Positions 45,513 through 53,476 of a stretch of 64,000 bases of DNA are shown piece after piece. The first letter of the stretch is position 1. Each line of letters opens with the position of its first letter. The DNA comes from Alphaproteobacteria bacterium (GTDB taxonomy: Bacteria > Pseudomonadota > Alphaproteobacteria > CACIAM-22H2): contig JAEULA010000008.1 of the NCBI GenBank assembly GCA_016793165.1, forward strand, positions 124,001 through 188,000. Reading direction: 5' to 3'. Below the pieces are notes generated by a model that was not told where the DNA came from, searched no databases, and worked only from the letters and a program-made list of their open reading frames with translations. The position numbers and the translations under genes were made by a program.

Positions 45513-46322
45513 ATGCCCTCAGTGAATACGAACGTCGGCGCCCTCGTCGCGCAGAAGTATCTTCGTGCGACGACGACCGAGATGAACATGGTGCAGAACC
45601 GGGTGTCGTCCGGCCTGCGCGTCGCGTCGGCCCTCGACGACGCGTCGTCCTTCTCCGTCGGTGCGGGCATGCGCGCCGACATCAAGTCCTACACGGCAGC
45701 AGCCGGCGCGCTGCAGGGTGCCAAGGTCGGCGCCCAGGTCGCGGTGTCCGCCGGTGAGACGATCGCCAAGCGTCTCGAGGACGTGAAGGCGAAGGTCGTG
45801 CAGATGGCGGACGAAAGCCTGAGCACCGCCAGCCGCGCCGCGTACCAGAGCGACCTGGATTCGATGGTCGCGGAAGTGAACAACTACCTCGCGCAGGCGG
45901 AATACAACGGCGTGAACCTGCTCGGCTCCGGCGGCGCCGACGTGCTGGTCGTGGCGAACATCGACGCCTCGGTCATCACGATGCGAAACCAGGACGTCGG
46001 GGACATCAGCGGCGGCTCGATCGGCTCGATCAGCTCCTCGGCCGACGCCTCGAACGTCCTGAGCCAGCTCGCCAGCTTCAAGTCCGATCTCGACACCGCG
46101 CTCGCCGAGCTCGGCGCGGACCTGAAGCAGATCGACGCGCAGACGGAGTTCGTCAAGCAGACCGAGGAGACCGTGAAGATCGGCCTCGGCGCGCTGGTGG
46201 ACGCCGACCTCGCGAAGGAATCCGCGAACCTCCAGTCCCTGCAGGTCCGACAGCAGCTCGGCATTCAGGCGATCGGAATCGCGAACCAGTCGCCGCAGGC
46301 GCTGCTCGGACTCTTCCGATAA
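45513..46322 (+). CDS. Flagellin (first copy)
   Basis: A 269-aa short flagellin. Conserved N-terminal D0/D1 (SVNTNVGALVAQKYLR, MVQNRVSSGLRVASALDDAS) and C-terminal D1/D0 (EETVKIGLGALVDADLAKES, LQSLQVRQQLGIQAIGIAN, ending LLGLFR) flank a very short centre (about 110-175), so the outer D2/D3 domains are essentially missing, as in other alphaproteobacterial flagellins. Secreted without signal peptide. A GTGGAGAG sequence precedes the ATG. Sigma-54 and candidate FlbD sites lie upstream and a hairpin/terminator downstream. It is closely related to the copy at 46673-47485. Confidence 0.95.
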   Translation: MPSVNTNVGALVAQKYLRATTTEMNMVQNRVSSGLRVASALDDASSFSVGAGMRADIKSYTAAAGALQGAKVGAQVAVSAGETIAKRLEDVKAKVVQMADESLSTASRAAYQSDLDSMVAEVNNYLAQAEYNGVNLLGSGGADVLVVANIDASVITMRNQDVGDISGGSIGSISSSADASNVLSQLASFKSDLDTALAELGADLKQIDAQTEFVKQTEETVKIGLGALVDADLAKESANLQSLQVRQQLGIQAIGIANQSPQALLGLFR

Positions 46323-46333
46323 GCGCCGGCGTC

Positions 46334-46419
46334 GCCGGGCGCAGCACGCGCCCGGCGGACGCGCGGAAGTTCAAGTCGGACGGGCGGTCGCCGCGAGGTG
46401 GCCGCCCGTTTCGTTTCCG
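46334..46419 (+). terminator. Hairpins after the first flagellin gene
   Basis: Two stems: a perfect 10-bp stem CGCCGGGCGC (46334-46343) with GCGCCCGGCG (46349-46358), loop of 5, without a T-run; and ACGGGCGG (46381-46388) with CCGCCCGT (46403-46410) followed by TTCGTTTC, a plausible intrinsic terminator. The first could also protect the flagellin mRNA 3' end. Confidence 0.6.
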
Positions 46420-46434
46420 GGCCGCGACGATCCC

Positions 46435-46509
46435 GGCAACTCCTGCCCGGCGACCCGCAGCCGGCAAATTCGGCCGGGCGTTTGCGTCGTTCCCGGCAGT
46501 TCCCGCCCG
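46435..46509. promoter_or_regulatory. Inverted-repeat cluster C, candidate FlbD enhancer for the second flagellin
   Basis: Three degenerate CGGCA-N5-TGCCG sites at 46435-46449 (one arm base changed), 46463-46477 (one) and 46495-46509 (two), all with a CC/CG flank. They lie about 55-130 bp upstream of the sigma-54 promoter at 46565. The 350-bp stretch 46323-46672 holds no gene; besides this cluster it contains the hairpins at its left end, the 30-bp element, and the promoter. Confidence 0.5.
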
Positions 46510-46531
46510 GCGTCGAAAGCCGGGTGTTTTC

Positions 46532-46561
46532 GCGAAGCGTTGGATTTCAAACGCATTTTAG
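46532..46561. repeat. 30-bp conserved element, copy 2 (second flagellin promoter)
   Basis: GCGAAG, four variable bases, GGATTTNNAACGCATTTTAG, matching copy 1 at 40505-40534 at 24 of 30 positions. It ends three bases before the -24 element of the sigma-54 promoter. No similar copy is seen before the first flagellin, so it may be a promoter-specific operator. Function unknown. Confidence 0.6.
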
Positions 46562-46564
46562 CGA

Positions 46565-46580
46565 TGGCACATCGGTTGCT
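46565..46580 (+). promoter_or_regulatory. Sigma-54 promoter of the second flagellin gene
   Basis: TGGCACATCGGTTGCT: GG (46566-46567), ten bases, GC (46578-46579). Both the -24 (TGGCAC) and -12 (TTGCT) elements are consensus. Expected transcript start near 46591 and an 80-nt leader before the ATG at 46673. Confidence 0.82.
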
Positions 46581-46672
46581 CTCCCACTCCTCCGAGACGG
46601 CCGCCGCGGCCAGGACCCTGAACGGGGTCAGAACGGCTCGGCGCCCATCACAGAAGGAGATGGAGAGATCGC

Positions 46673-47485
46673 ATGAGCAATTCGGTCAACACGAACATCG
46701 GCGCCCTGCTGGGCCAGAAGTATCTCCGGTCGAACTCGGCCGAGATGGTCGTCGTGCAGAACCGCGTGTCGAGCGGCCTGCGCGTCGCGACGGTGATGGA
46801 CGACGCGTCCACCTTCGCCGTCGCCGCCGGCATGCGCGGCGACATCAAGGGCTACACGGCGATCGCCGCCGCGCTGCAGGGCGCCAAGGTCGGCGCCGCC
46901 GTCGCGGTTTCGGCCGGTGAGACGATCTCGAAGCGTCTCGAGGACATCAAGGCGAAGATCATCCAGCTCGCCGACGAATCGATCAGCACGGCGAGCCGCA
47001 CGACGTACCAGAACGACCTGGACTCGATGGTCGGCGAGGTGAACAGCTATCTGCAGCAGGCCTCGTACAACAACATCAACCTGCTCGGCTCCGGCGGCTC
47101 GGACGTCCTGATCGTCGCCAACATCGACGCGTCGTCCATCACGATCCGCAACCAGGACGTCTCGGACCTCAGCGGCGGCACGCTGGCCGCGATCACGAAC
47201 TCGGCCGACGCCTCCGATGCGTTGAGCGTCATCGCCGGGTTCAAGTCGAACCTGGACACCGCGCTCGCCAATCTCGGCGCCGACCTGAAGCGGGTCGAAG
47301 CGCAGGCCGAGTTCATCAAGCAGACCGAGGAGACGGTTCGCATCGGCCTCGGCGCGCTGGTCGACGCGGATCTGGCGAAGGAATCGGCGGCCCTGCAGTC
47401 GCTGCAGGTCCGGCAGCAGCTGGGCGTGCAGTCGATGGGCATCGCCAACCAGGCGCCCCAGACGCTCCTCGGCCTGTTCCAGTAG
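46673..47485 (+). CDS. Flagellin (second copy)
   Basis: A 270-aa short flagellin, aligned end to end with the copy at 45513-46322 (shared MVVQNRVSSGLRVATVMDDA-type N-terminal region and EETVRIGLGALVDADLAKES C-terminal region), with scattered differences throughout and a short hypervariable centre. No outer domains. It follows its own sigma-54 promoter with a GGAGATGGAGAG ribosome-binding region. The two copies may be expressed at different levels or stages; this one carries the extra 30-bp element. flbT and flaF follow. Confidence 0.95.
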   Translation: MSNSVNTNIGALLGQKYLRSNSAEMVVVQNRVSSGLRVATVMDDASTFAVAAGMRGDIKGYTAIAAALQGAKVGAAVAVSAGETISKRLEDIKAKIIQLADESISTASRTTYQNDLDSMVGEVNSYLQQASYNNINLLGSGGSDVLIVANIDASSITIRNQDVSDLSGGTLAAITNSADASDALSVIAGFKSNLDTALANLGADLKRVEAQAEFIKQTEETVRIGLGALVDADLAKESAALQSLQVRQQLGVQSMGIANQAPQTLLGLFQ

Positions 47486-47500
47486 TCGCCGCGGAACGTC

Positions 47501-47520
47501 CGGCGCCCGACCGGGCGCCG
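47501..47520 (+). terminator. GC-rich hairpin after the second flagellin gene
   Basis: CGGCGCCC (47501-47508), loop GACC, GGGCGCCG (47513-47520): perfect 8-bp stem starting 16 bp after the stop. No T-run follows, so it may attenuate read-through into flbT or stabilise the flagellin mRNA rather than fully terminate. Confidence 0.5.
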
Positions 47521-47536
47521 TCGGCGATGCAAACGC

Positions 47537-47548
47537 TTGGTTAACCAA
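47537..47548. repeat. 12-bp palindrome TTGGTTAACCAA upstream of flbT
   Basis: A perfect palindrome containing the CtrA half site TTAACC in both strands, 20 bp before the flbT ATG. Too close to the start codon for a normal activator site; could act as an operator or as an mRNA element. Confidence 0.4.
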
Positions 47549-47568
47549 ACGGGAAAGAAGATCCCGCC

Positions 47569-48000
47569 ATGCCTCTCAAGATCGAACTGAAGCCGGGCGA
47601 GAAGTTCATCGTGAACGGCGCCGTCATGGTCGCCGGTCGCTCTGGCGCCTCGCTCGCCCTGAAGAACAAGGCCGTGCTGCTGCGCGGCCGCGACGTGATG
47701 CAGGAGTCCGAGGCGACCACGCCCGCCCGGCGCCTCTACTTCACGCTCATGCTCATGTACATCGATCCGGAGAACAGCGCCTCGCACGCCGAGCGCTTCG
47801 CCGGGTTCCTGTCCGACTATCTCGGCGCGACGACGCTGGCCAGCACGCGCGCCAAGCTCGAGCGCATCGGCAACCTCGCCCTCGCCGACGAGTTCTACTC
47901 CGCGCTGAAGCTGTGCCGCGACCTGATCGCGACGGAGGACGATCTCCTCGGCCGACCCGGGAAGGGAGTGCCGGCGCGGCCCGGCGCCATGGCGAGATGA
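47569..48000 (+). CDS. flbT: Flagellin translation regulator FlbT
   Basis: A 143-aa cytosolic protein of the FlbT family, which in Caulobacter binds the leader of flagellin mRNA and represses translation until the hook is complete. The conserved start PLKIELKPGEKFIVNGAVM and the block RRLYFTLMLMYIDPEN are clear. It sits after the flagellin genes and overlaps flaF by ATGA, the normal pair of opposing regulators (FlaF acts as secretion chaperone/activator). Confidence 0.93.
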   Translation: MPLKIELKPGEKFIVNGAVMVAGRSGASLALKNKAVLLRGRDVMQESEATTPARRLYFTLMLMYIDPENSASHAERFAGFLSDYLGATTLASTRAKLERIGNLALADEFYSALKLCRDLIATEDDLLGRPGKGVPARPGAMAR

Positions 48001-48335
48001 GCTATAGCGCCTACGGTCGCACGCAGAACCGCGTCGAGAACCCGCGCCAGGTCGAGTATCGCCTCCTGGGGCAGGTGACCGGCGCGCTCATGGGCGCGAA
48101 GACCGAGACGGACAAGCGGAAGTACTTCGACGCGCTGCTCTGGAACCAGCGGGTCTGGGACACGTTCTTCCACGACCTCATGGATCCGGGAAACCGTCTG
48201 CCCGCCGAGCTGAAGCGCCTGTTGACCACGCTCTACTGGTCGGTTCGCGACGAGACGGATCGGCTCATCGCCGGTCGCGGCGACATCGATGTCCTGATCA
48301 CCGTCAATCGCAACATCATGGACGGCCTGCGCTGA
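47997..48335 (+). CDS. flaF: Flagellar biosynthesis regulator FlaF
   Basis: A 112-aa FlaF-family protein, required for flagellin secretion in Caulobacter and acting against FlbT. Family features: SYSAYGRTQNRVENPRQVE at the N-terminus and FDALLWNQRVWDTFFHDL in the middle, then LKRLLTTLYWSVRDETDRL. The ATG at 47997 overlaps the flbT stop (ATGA); a longer upstream frame is flbT read in another frame. Confidence 0.92.
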   Translation: MSYSAYGRTQNRVENPRQVEYRLLGQVTGALMGAKTETDKRKYFDALLWNQRVWDTFFHDLMDPGNRLPAELKRLLTTLYWSVRDETDRLIAGRGDIDVLITVNRNIMDGLR

Positions 48336-48384
48336 CGCGCGGCCGTTCGGCATCGTGCCCGGCGCGATGCCATCGGGGATGGCC

Positions 48385-50343
48385 ATGAAGGCGGCTGCAC
48401 GCTCGACGCATCTGGAGACGGTCCTTCGCCGGGGCATCGCCGCGCAGGCGACCGGGCGCCATGCCGAGGCCGAGAGCCTGTTTCGCACCGTCCTCCGCGA
48501 CGCACCCGGGTTGCCGGACGGGCTGCATCTGCTCGCTCAGAGCCGACATCTCCAGGGCGACAACGACGAGGCGCTGGAGCTCGTCGGGCGCGCGATGCGC
48601 GCGGCGCCCCGCGTCGCGATGTACCAGGCGACGCGCGGCGTCGTCCTGCGCGCGCTCGGCCGCCCGACCGAGGCGGCCGCCGCCTTCGAGGCCGCTCTGC
48701 GTCTCGATCCGACTTATCTGGGCGCGCATCGGAACCTTGCGGCGCTGCATGCCTCCACCGGCGGCTTCGAGGCGGCGCGCGCCGCATTCACGCGGGCGCT
48801 TGCCCTCGCGCCGAGCGATGTCGAACTCTGGCTCGGCCTGGTTCCGGTGCTGCTGTCGCTCGGCAAGCCGGGCGAGGCGGCAGCGGCTGCCGAACGCGCC
48901 GCCGGCCTGGCGCCGCGCGCCACGACTCCGATCGAGGTCTGGTTCGCGGCCGCGGATGCCGCCGGCGCATTGCCGACGCTGCGCTTCAAGCTCGAGCGCC
49001 TGCTGGCCGAGGATCCGGAGAACACGGCCGTGCACCTCGCGCTCGTCGATGTCCTGAACCGCCTCGACGCGATGGATGCCGCGCGCGACCTGGCCGAGCG
49101 CGCGATCGCACGCTGGCCGGACAATGCGGCGGCGTGGCGTCGCGCCGGACTGCAGCGCGCGGCCGTCGGCGACGACGATGCGGCGCAGCTCGCCTTCGAG
49201 CGCGCGCTGGAGCTCGATCCGTCGGACACGGCTGCGCGTGTCGGCATCGCCAACGGTCATCACCGTCGCGGCGACGCCGTCCGCGCGCTGGAGATCTATC
49301 GCGCGATCCTCGCGAACCATCCGCGCTGCAAGGAGGCGTGGTACAACGCCGGCACCGTCCTGAGTGCGCTGGGGCGCGAGGACGAGGCGATCGAGCACTA
49401 CGATCGCGCGATCACGATCGATACGGACTACGCGCCGGCGCGCAACAATCGCGCCCAGGGTCTCCTGCGGCTCGGCCGGCAGGCGGAGGCCTGGTCGGAT
49501 CATCGTTGGCGCGACGGCCGCACGCCGCTGTTTCCCGAGCAGCGCTGGCCAGCCGACCTCGACGGCGTCGCGATCCATGTGCGCGCCGAGCAGGGCATCG
49601 GCGATCATCTCTTCTATCTCCGCTTCGCGCCCGCGATCGCGGCGCGCGGCGCGATCGTCACGGTCGAGGCGGAGCGGCGCATCGAGCCGATGGTTCGGCG
49701 CGCGGGGCTCGATGCCGTGGACGATGCGCCGGTCGGCGCGAACGTCGTGCGCATGGGCGATCTGCCCTGGCTCCTCGGGCTCGGCGACGGGGACGACTTC
49801 GCAACGCCGCTGGCGCTGCCCGTGCTCGTGGATCGCGCCGCGCGCGTTGCGGCCGAGCTCGCAGCGCTGCCGCGACCGTGGATCGGAGTTACGTGGCATG
49901 CCGGCGGGGCCAAGGGGCGACGCGAGACCTTCAAGACGATTCCGGTCGATCGACTTGGACGCACGCTGCGCGACCTGCCGGGGACGGTCGTGTCGGTGCA
50001 GCGCAATCCGGTCGCGACGGACCAGGCGGCGCTGGAAGGCACGCTCGGTCGGCCGCTGCTCGACCTGAGCCGCTGGAACGACGACCTCGAGCTGATGCTG
50101 GCGCTGATGGCGGCGCTGGACGGCTATGTCGGCGTCAGCAACGCGAACATCCATCTGCGTTGCGGCGCGGGCCTGGGCTCCGACGTCCTGGTGCCGTTCC
50201 CCATGGATTGGCGCTGGCGCTCGCTGAGCAACGGCGCTGTGCCCTGGTATCCGGGCAGCCGGGCGTATCGACAGCGGGCCGACGGCGATTGGGATGCCGG
50301 GTTCGCCGCGCTGGAAAAGTCATTGCAGGAGCGCTGGACATGA
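48385..50343 (+). CDS. TPR protein with C-terminal glycosyltransferase-like domain (1)
   Basis: A 652-aa protein. Residues about 10-390 are ten or so tetratricopeptide repeats (e.g. EAESLFRTVLRDAPGLPDG, AAAAFEAALRLDPTYLGAH, AIEHYDRAITIDTDYAPAR). From about 410 comes a heptosyltransferase-like domain: RAEQGIGDHLFYLRFAP, IGVTWHAGGAKGR, TVVSVQRN and GYVGVSNANIHLRCGAG. This layout is annotated elsewhere as TPR-containing glycosyltransferase. I choose ATG 48385 with GGGGA upstream; GTG 48355 and ATGs 48367/48379 are alternatives. The next two genes are paralogues joined by ATGA overlaps. Glycosylation of flagellin is inferred from position next to flaA/flbT/flaF. Confidence 0.78.
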   Translation: MKAAARSTHLETVLRRGIAAQATGRHAEAESLFRTVLRDAPGLPDGLHLLAQSRHLQGDNDEALELVGRAMRAAPRVAMYQATRGVVLRALGRPTEAAAAFEAALRLDPTYLGAHRNLAALHASTGGFEAARAAFTRALALAPSDVELWLGLVPVLLSLGKPGEAAAAAERAAGLAPRATTPIEVWFAAADAAGALPTLRFKLERLLAEDPENTAVHLALVDVLNRLDAMDAARDLAERAIARWPDNAAAWRRAGLQRAAVGDDDAAQLAFERALELDPSDTAARVGIANGHHRRGDAVRALEIYRAILANHPRCKEAWYNAGTVLSALGREDEAIEHYDRAITIDTDYAPARNNRAQGLLRLGRQAEAWSDHRWRDGRTPLFPEQRWPADLDGVAIHVRAEQGIGDHLFYLRFAPAIAARGAIVTVEAERRIEPMVRRAGLDAVDDAPVGANVVRMGDLPWLLGLGDGDDFATPLALPVLVDRAARVAAELAALPRPWIGVTWHAGGAKGRRETFKTIPVDRLGRTLRDLPGTVVSVQRNPVATDQAALEGTLGRPLLDLSRWNDDLELMLALMAALDGYVGVSNANIHLRCGAGLGSDVLVPFPMDWRWRSLSNGAVPWYPGSRAYRQRADGDWDAGFAALEKSLQERWT

Positions 50344-51701
50344 ACCGTGTTGCCGAAGCCGCGACGAACACCTCGACGCAGGCCGTCCTGCAGCGGGCGC
50401 TTCCCGCGGCGCTCGAGGCCCATGGTCGCGGCGAGCTGGACGCGGCGTGGACGTGGCTGGACGAAGCGTCGCGCGTCGCGCCCAACCATCCCGATGTCCT
50501 GCACCTGCGCGGCCTGGTCGCGCTCGGGCGCGGTCAGCCCTCGGCCGCGGTCGCGTGGATCGAGCGGGCGGCTGGTGCGAGCCCGCGCACGGCGCTGTAC
50601 TGGAACAATCTCGGTGTCGCGTGGCGGGCGGCGGGCGACCTCACTCGGGCCGCGGCGGCGCATCGTCAGGCGATCGCGCTCAAGCCGGGCTATGCCTCGG
50701 CGCACAACAACCTCGGTGCGGTGCTTGCGGCGGGCGGCGACTACCGCGTCGCCGCGAAGGCTTTCGCCAAGGCGATCTCGCTCGGCGCGCGCAGCAGCGA
50801 CATCTGGGAGAACCACGCGAAGGCGCTGCTCTGCCTCGGCAGATTCAGCGAGGCCTGGTCGAGCTATCGCCATCGCGAGGGCCGCCGGCTCGCGCCGCCG
50901 GAGCGACCCTGGCCGCGCGACATGTCGGGGCTGCGGATCGCGCTGCGGCGCGAGCAGGGGATCGGCGACCAGCTGTTCTTCCTGCGCTTCGCCGATGTCG
51001 CCGTCGCCTACGGCGCGCAGGTCGGCATCGATGTCGATCCCCGGCTCAACGGCATGCTCGCGCGAAGCGGGCTCGCGGGCGTCGGCGATGCGATCGACGA
51101 CGAGGCCGAGATCGGCGATTTGCCGTGGCTGCTGGGACTCGGTGACGAGGACAGCATCGTGCCGCCGCTGCGCCTGTCGGTCCTGTCCGATCGCGCCGCG
51201 AGGGTCGCGGCGACCTTGTCGCGGCTGCCGCGCCCGTGGATCGGGGTCACCTGGCACGCCGGTGGTGCGAGGGGCCAGCACCGGACGTTCAAGACCGTGC
51301 CGATCGACCGCCTCGGCGCGTCGCTGCGCGACCGGCCTGGAACGATCGTGTCGGTGCAACGCCATCCGGACGCGGCCGACCATGCCGCGCTCGCGTCGGC
51401 GCTCGGGCGGCCGCTGCTCGACCTCAGCGGCTGGAACGAGGATCTCGAGTTGATGCTGGCGCTGATGGCGGCGCTCGACGGCTATGTCGGCGTGAGCAAC
51501 GCCAATGTCCACCTTCGCTGCGGCGCCGGGCTCGGCTCCGACGTCCTCGTGCCGTTCCCGATGGACTGGCGCTGGCGCTCGGTGGAGGACGGCACCGTTC
51601 CCTGGTACCCGGGCAGCCGGGCCTATCACCAGCAGGTCGACGGCGACTGGGACGCCGCCTTCGCCGCGCTGACGGACTCGCTCCGATCGCGCTGGCCATG
51701 A
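50340..51701 (+). CDS. TPR protein with C-terminal glycosyltransferase-like domain (2)
   Basis: A 453-aa paralogue of the preceding protein with fewer TPR repeats (residues about 10-170, e.g. AAAHRQAIALKPGYASAHNN) and the same C-terminal domain from about 195: RREQGIGDQLFFLRFADV, IGVTWHAGGARGQHRTFK, TIVSVQRHP, GYVGVSNANVHLRCGAG. The C-terminal 250 residues are strikingly similar to those of gene 1, suggesting tandem duplication. It starts in an ATGA overlap and ends in another with the third copy. Confidence 0.78.
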   Translation: MNRVAEAATNTSTQAVLQRALPAALEAHGRGELDAAWTWLDEASRVAPNHPDVLHLRGLVALGRGQPSAAVAWIERAAGASPRTALYWNNLGVAWRAAGDLTRAAAAHRQAIALKPGYASAHNNLGAVLAAGGDYRVAAKAFAKAISLGARSSDIWENHAKALLCLGRFSEAWSSYRHREGRRLAPPERPWPRDMSGLRIALRREQGIGDQLFFLRFADVAVAYGAQVGIDVDPRLNGMLARSGLAGVGDAIDDEAEIGDLPWLLGLGDEDSIVPPLRLSVLSDRAARVAATLSRLPRPWIGVTWHAGGARGQHRTFKTVPIDRLGASLRDRPGTIVSVQRHPDAADHAALASALGRPLLDLSGWNEDLELMLALMAALDGYVGVSNANVHLRCGAGLGSDVLVPFPMDWRWRSVEDGTVPWYPGSRAYHQQVDGDWDAAFAALTDSLRSRWP

Positions 51702-53356
51702 CCGGCTCCGCGGCCGCCGAGGCGCCGCAGGCGGTGCTACGACGCGCATTGCCGGCGGCCCTGGCGGCGCACGGGCGCGGCGCGCTGGACGAGGCGTGGC
51801 GGCTGCTGGACGAGGCCGCTCGGGTGGCGCCGCGCCATCCCGACATGCTGCATCTGCGCGGCCTCGTCGCGCTCGGCCGCGGCGATGCGGCCGATGGCGT
51901 GGCGTGGATCGAGCGCGCGGTCGCGGCAAGCGCCGGCACGGCGCTCTATCGCAACAATCTCGGCGTGGCGCGACGCGCGAGCGGCGACCTGCCGGGCGCG
52001 ATCGCGGCGCATCGCGAGGCGATCGCCCTGAAGCCCGACTATGCCGCCGCGCACAACAACCTCGGCGCCGTCCTGGCAGCCTGCGAGGAATTCGCCGATG
52101 CGGCGAACGCCTTCGCGCGGGCGGCGGCGCTCGATCCCCGTCTGGTTGACGCGGTCGCGAACGAGGCGCTCGCGCGCGTCCAATGCGACGAGGCCGCCGC
52201 AGCGCTCGGGCTCGTCGAAGATGCCCTCGCGCGCCGAGGCCCGACGTCGCGAATGCGTCTGGCCCAGGGGGCGGCGCTGACGGCGCTGGGCCGTCACGAC
52301 GAGGCCGCCACCGCACTCGATGACGCCGTGACGATGGCGCCGGACGATCCGGAGGCTTGGCACAATCTCGGCTACGTCTTCCAGCGGCTGGGCCAGAACG
52401 AGGCCGCGTGCCTCGCCTTCGACCGCGCGCTCGCGCTGGATCCCTTGCGACGATCGACCCACTCGAGCCGAGGCCTCGTCCGGCTCTCGATGGGCGACTT
52501 CGAGCGTGGCTGGCGCGACTACCGGCGCCGGCGCAAGGGGCCCGGCGCACCGGGCGACGTGCCGCCCACGCCGCTGCCTCACGATTTGCGCGCCCGGACG
52601 ATCACCATCGCCCGCGACCAGGGAGTGGGCGACGATCTGTTCTTCCTCCGCTTCGCTCCCGAGCTCGTCAGGCGCGGTGCCGCCCTGCGCCTCGACGTCG
52701 AGCCGCGCCTGCTGCCGATGCTGGCTCGCGCGGGTTTCGCGGTCGGCCGGGGCGGCGAGACGATCCTGTCGGGCGATCTGCCCTTCCGCCTCGACCACCG
52801 CGAGGATGCCGCCTGTCCCCCGTCGCTGCGGCTCGCGCCGCTCGACGCAAAGGTCCGCGAGCAAGCGCAGCTTCTCGCAGGCGCTGGCCCGAAGCCCTGG
52901 ATCGCCTTGAGCTGGCGCGCCGGTGTGCGGCGGCAGAAGAAGCTGGCGCCACCCGAGGCGCTGGCGCGCGCGCTCAGCGGACTTCCCGGGACCGTCGTGA
53001 TCGTGCAGCGCGGGCTGTTGCCGGGCGAGCGCGCGGAATTCGAGGCCGTGCTCGGACGTCGCGTCGTGGATGCCAGTGCCGCGAACGAGGACCTGGAGGC
53101 GATGCTGGCGCTGATGCTGGTCGCCGACATCCATGTCGCGGTCAGCAACACCAACCTGCATCTTCGCGCGGCCGTCGGCCGGCGCACGCATGTCCTGCTG
53201 CCGTTCCCGTCGGAGTGGCGCTGGCGAGCCGGCACGCACGGCGAGCCGGTATGGTTCCGCGACCATCGCTGCTATCGCCAGGACGCCGACGGCGACTGGA
53301 ACGCCGCCTTTGCCGCTCTGCGCGGCGATCTTGCACTCCTCGCGCCCGGCATGTGA
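51698..53356 (+). CDS. TPR protein with C-terminal glycosyltransferase-like domain (3)
   Basis: A 552-aa paralogue. N-terminal TPR block (about 10-260) shares the start of gene 2 almost residue for residue (AVLRRALPAALAAHGRGALD, RVAPRHPDMLHLRGLVALGR). The C-terminal domain is more diverged: ARDQGVGDDLFFLRFAPELV, WIALSWRAGVRRQKK, TVVIVQRGLL, HVAVSNTNLHLRAAVG. The His of the H-A-G site in genes 1 and 2 (WHAGGA) is replaced by Arg here (WRAGVR). Ends 120 bp before the RmlD-like gene. Confidence 0.75.
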   Translation: MTGSAAAEAPQAVLRRALPAALAAHGRGALDEAWRLLDEAARVAPRHPDMLHLRGLVALGRGDAADGVAWIERAVAASAGTALYRNNLGVARRASGDLPGAIAAHREAIALKPDYAAAHNNLGAVLAACEEFADAANAFARAAALDPRLVDAVANEALARVQCDEAAAALGLVEDALARRGPTSRMRLAQGAALTALGRHDEAATALDDAVTMAPDDPEAWHNLGYVFQRLGQNEAACLAFDRALALDPLRRSTHSSRGLVRLSMGDFERGWRDYRRRRKGPGAPGDVPPTPLPHDLRARTITIARDQGVGDDLFFLRFAPELVRRGAALRLDVEPRLLPMLARAGFAVGRGGETILSGDLPFRLDHREDAACPPSLRLAPLDAKVREQAQLLAGAGPKPWIALSWRAGVRRQKKLAPPEALARALSGLPGTVVIVQRGLLPGERAEFEAVLGRRVVDASAANEDLEAMLALMLVADIHVAVSNTNLHLRAAVGRRTHVLLPFPSEWRWRAGTHGEPVWFRDHRCYRQDADGDWNAAFAALRGDLALLAPGM

Positions 53357-53476
53357 CGTCGTCTCGTGCGTCGGCACGGGAACGGAGGCGGCGATGCGGC
53401 AGATGGACGGCGACGGGAGCGGGTCGGTCGAGGCGTGTTCGGCTCGTGCCCGTGCGGCCGGGGCGCCGGTGTCCCG

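Noticed and set aside
53357..53476. A coding extension or small gene before the RmlD-like reductase
   Set aside because: The frame is Gly/Arg-rich without features; the reductase begins at the ATG just before its Rossmann motif. No promoter could be recognised in the gap.
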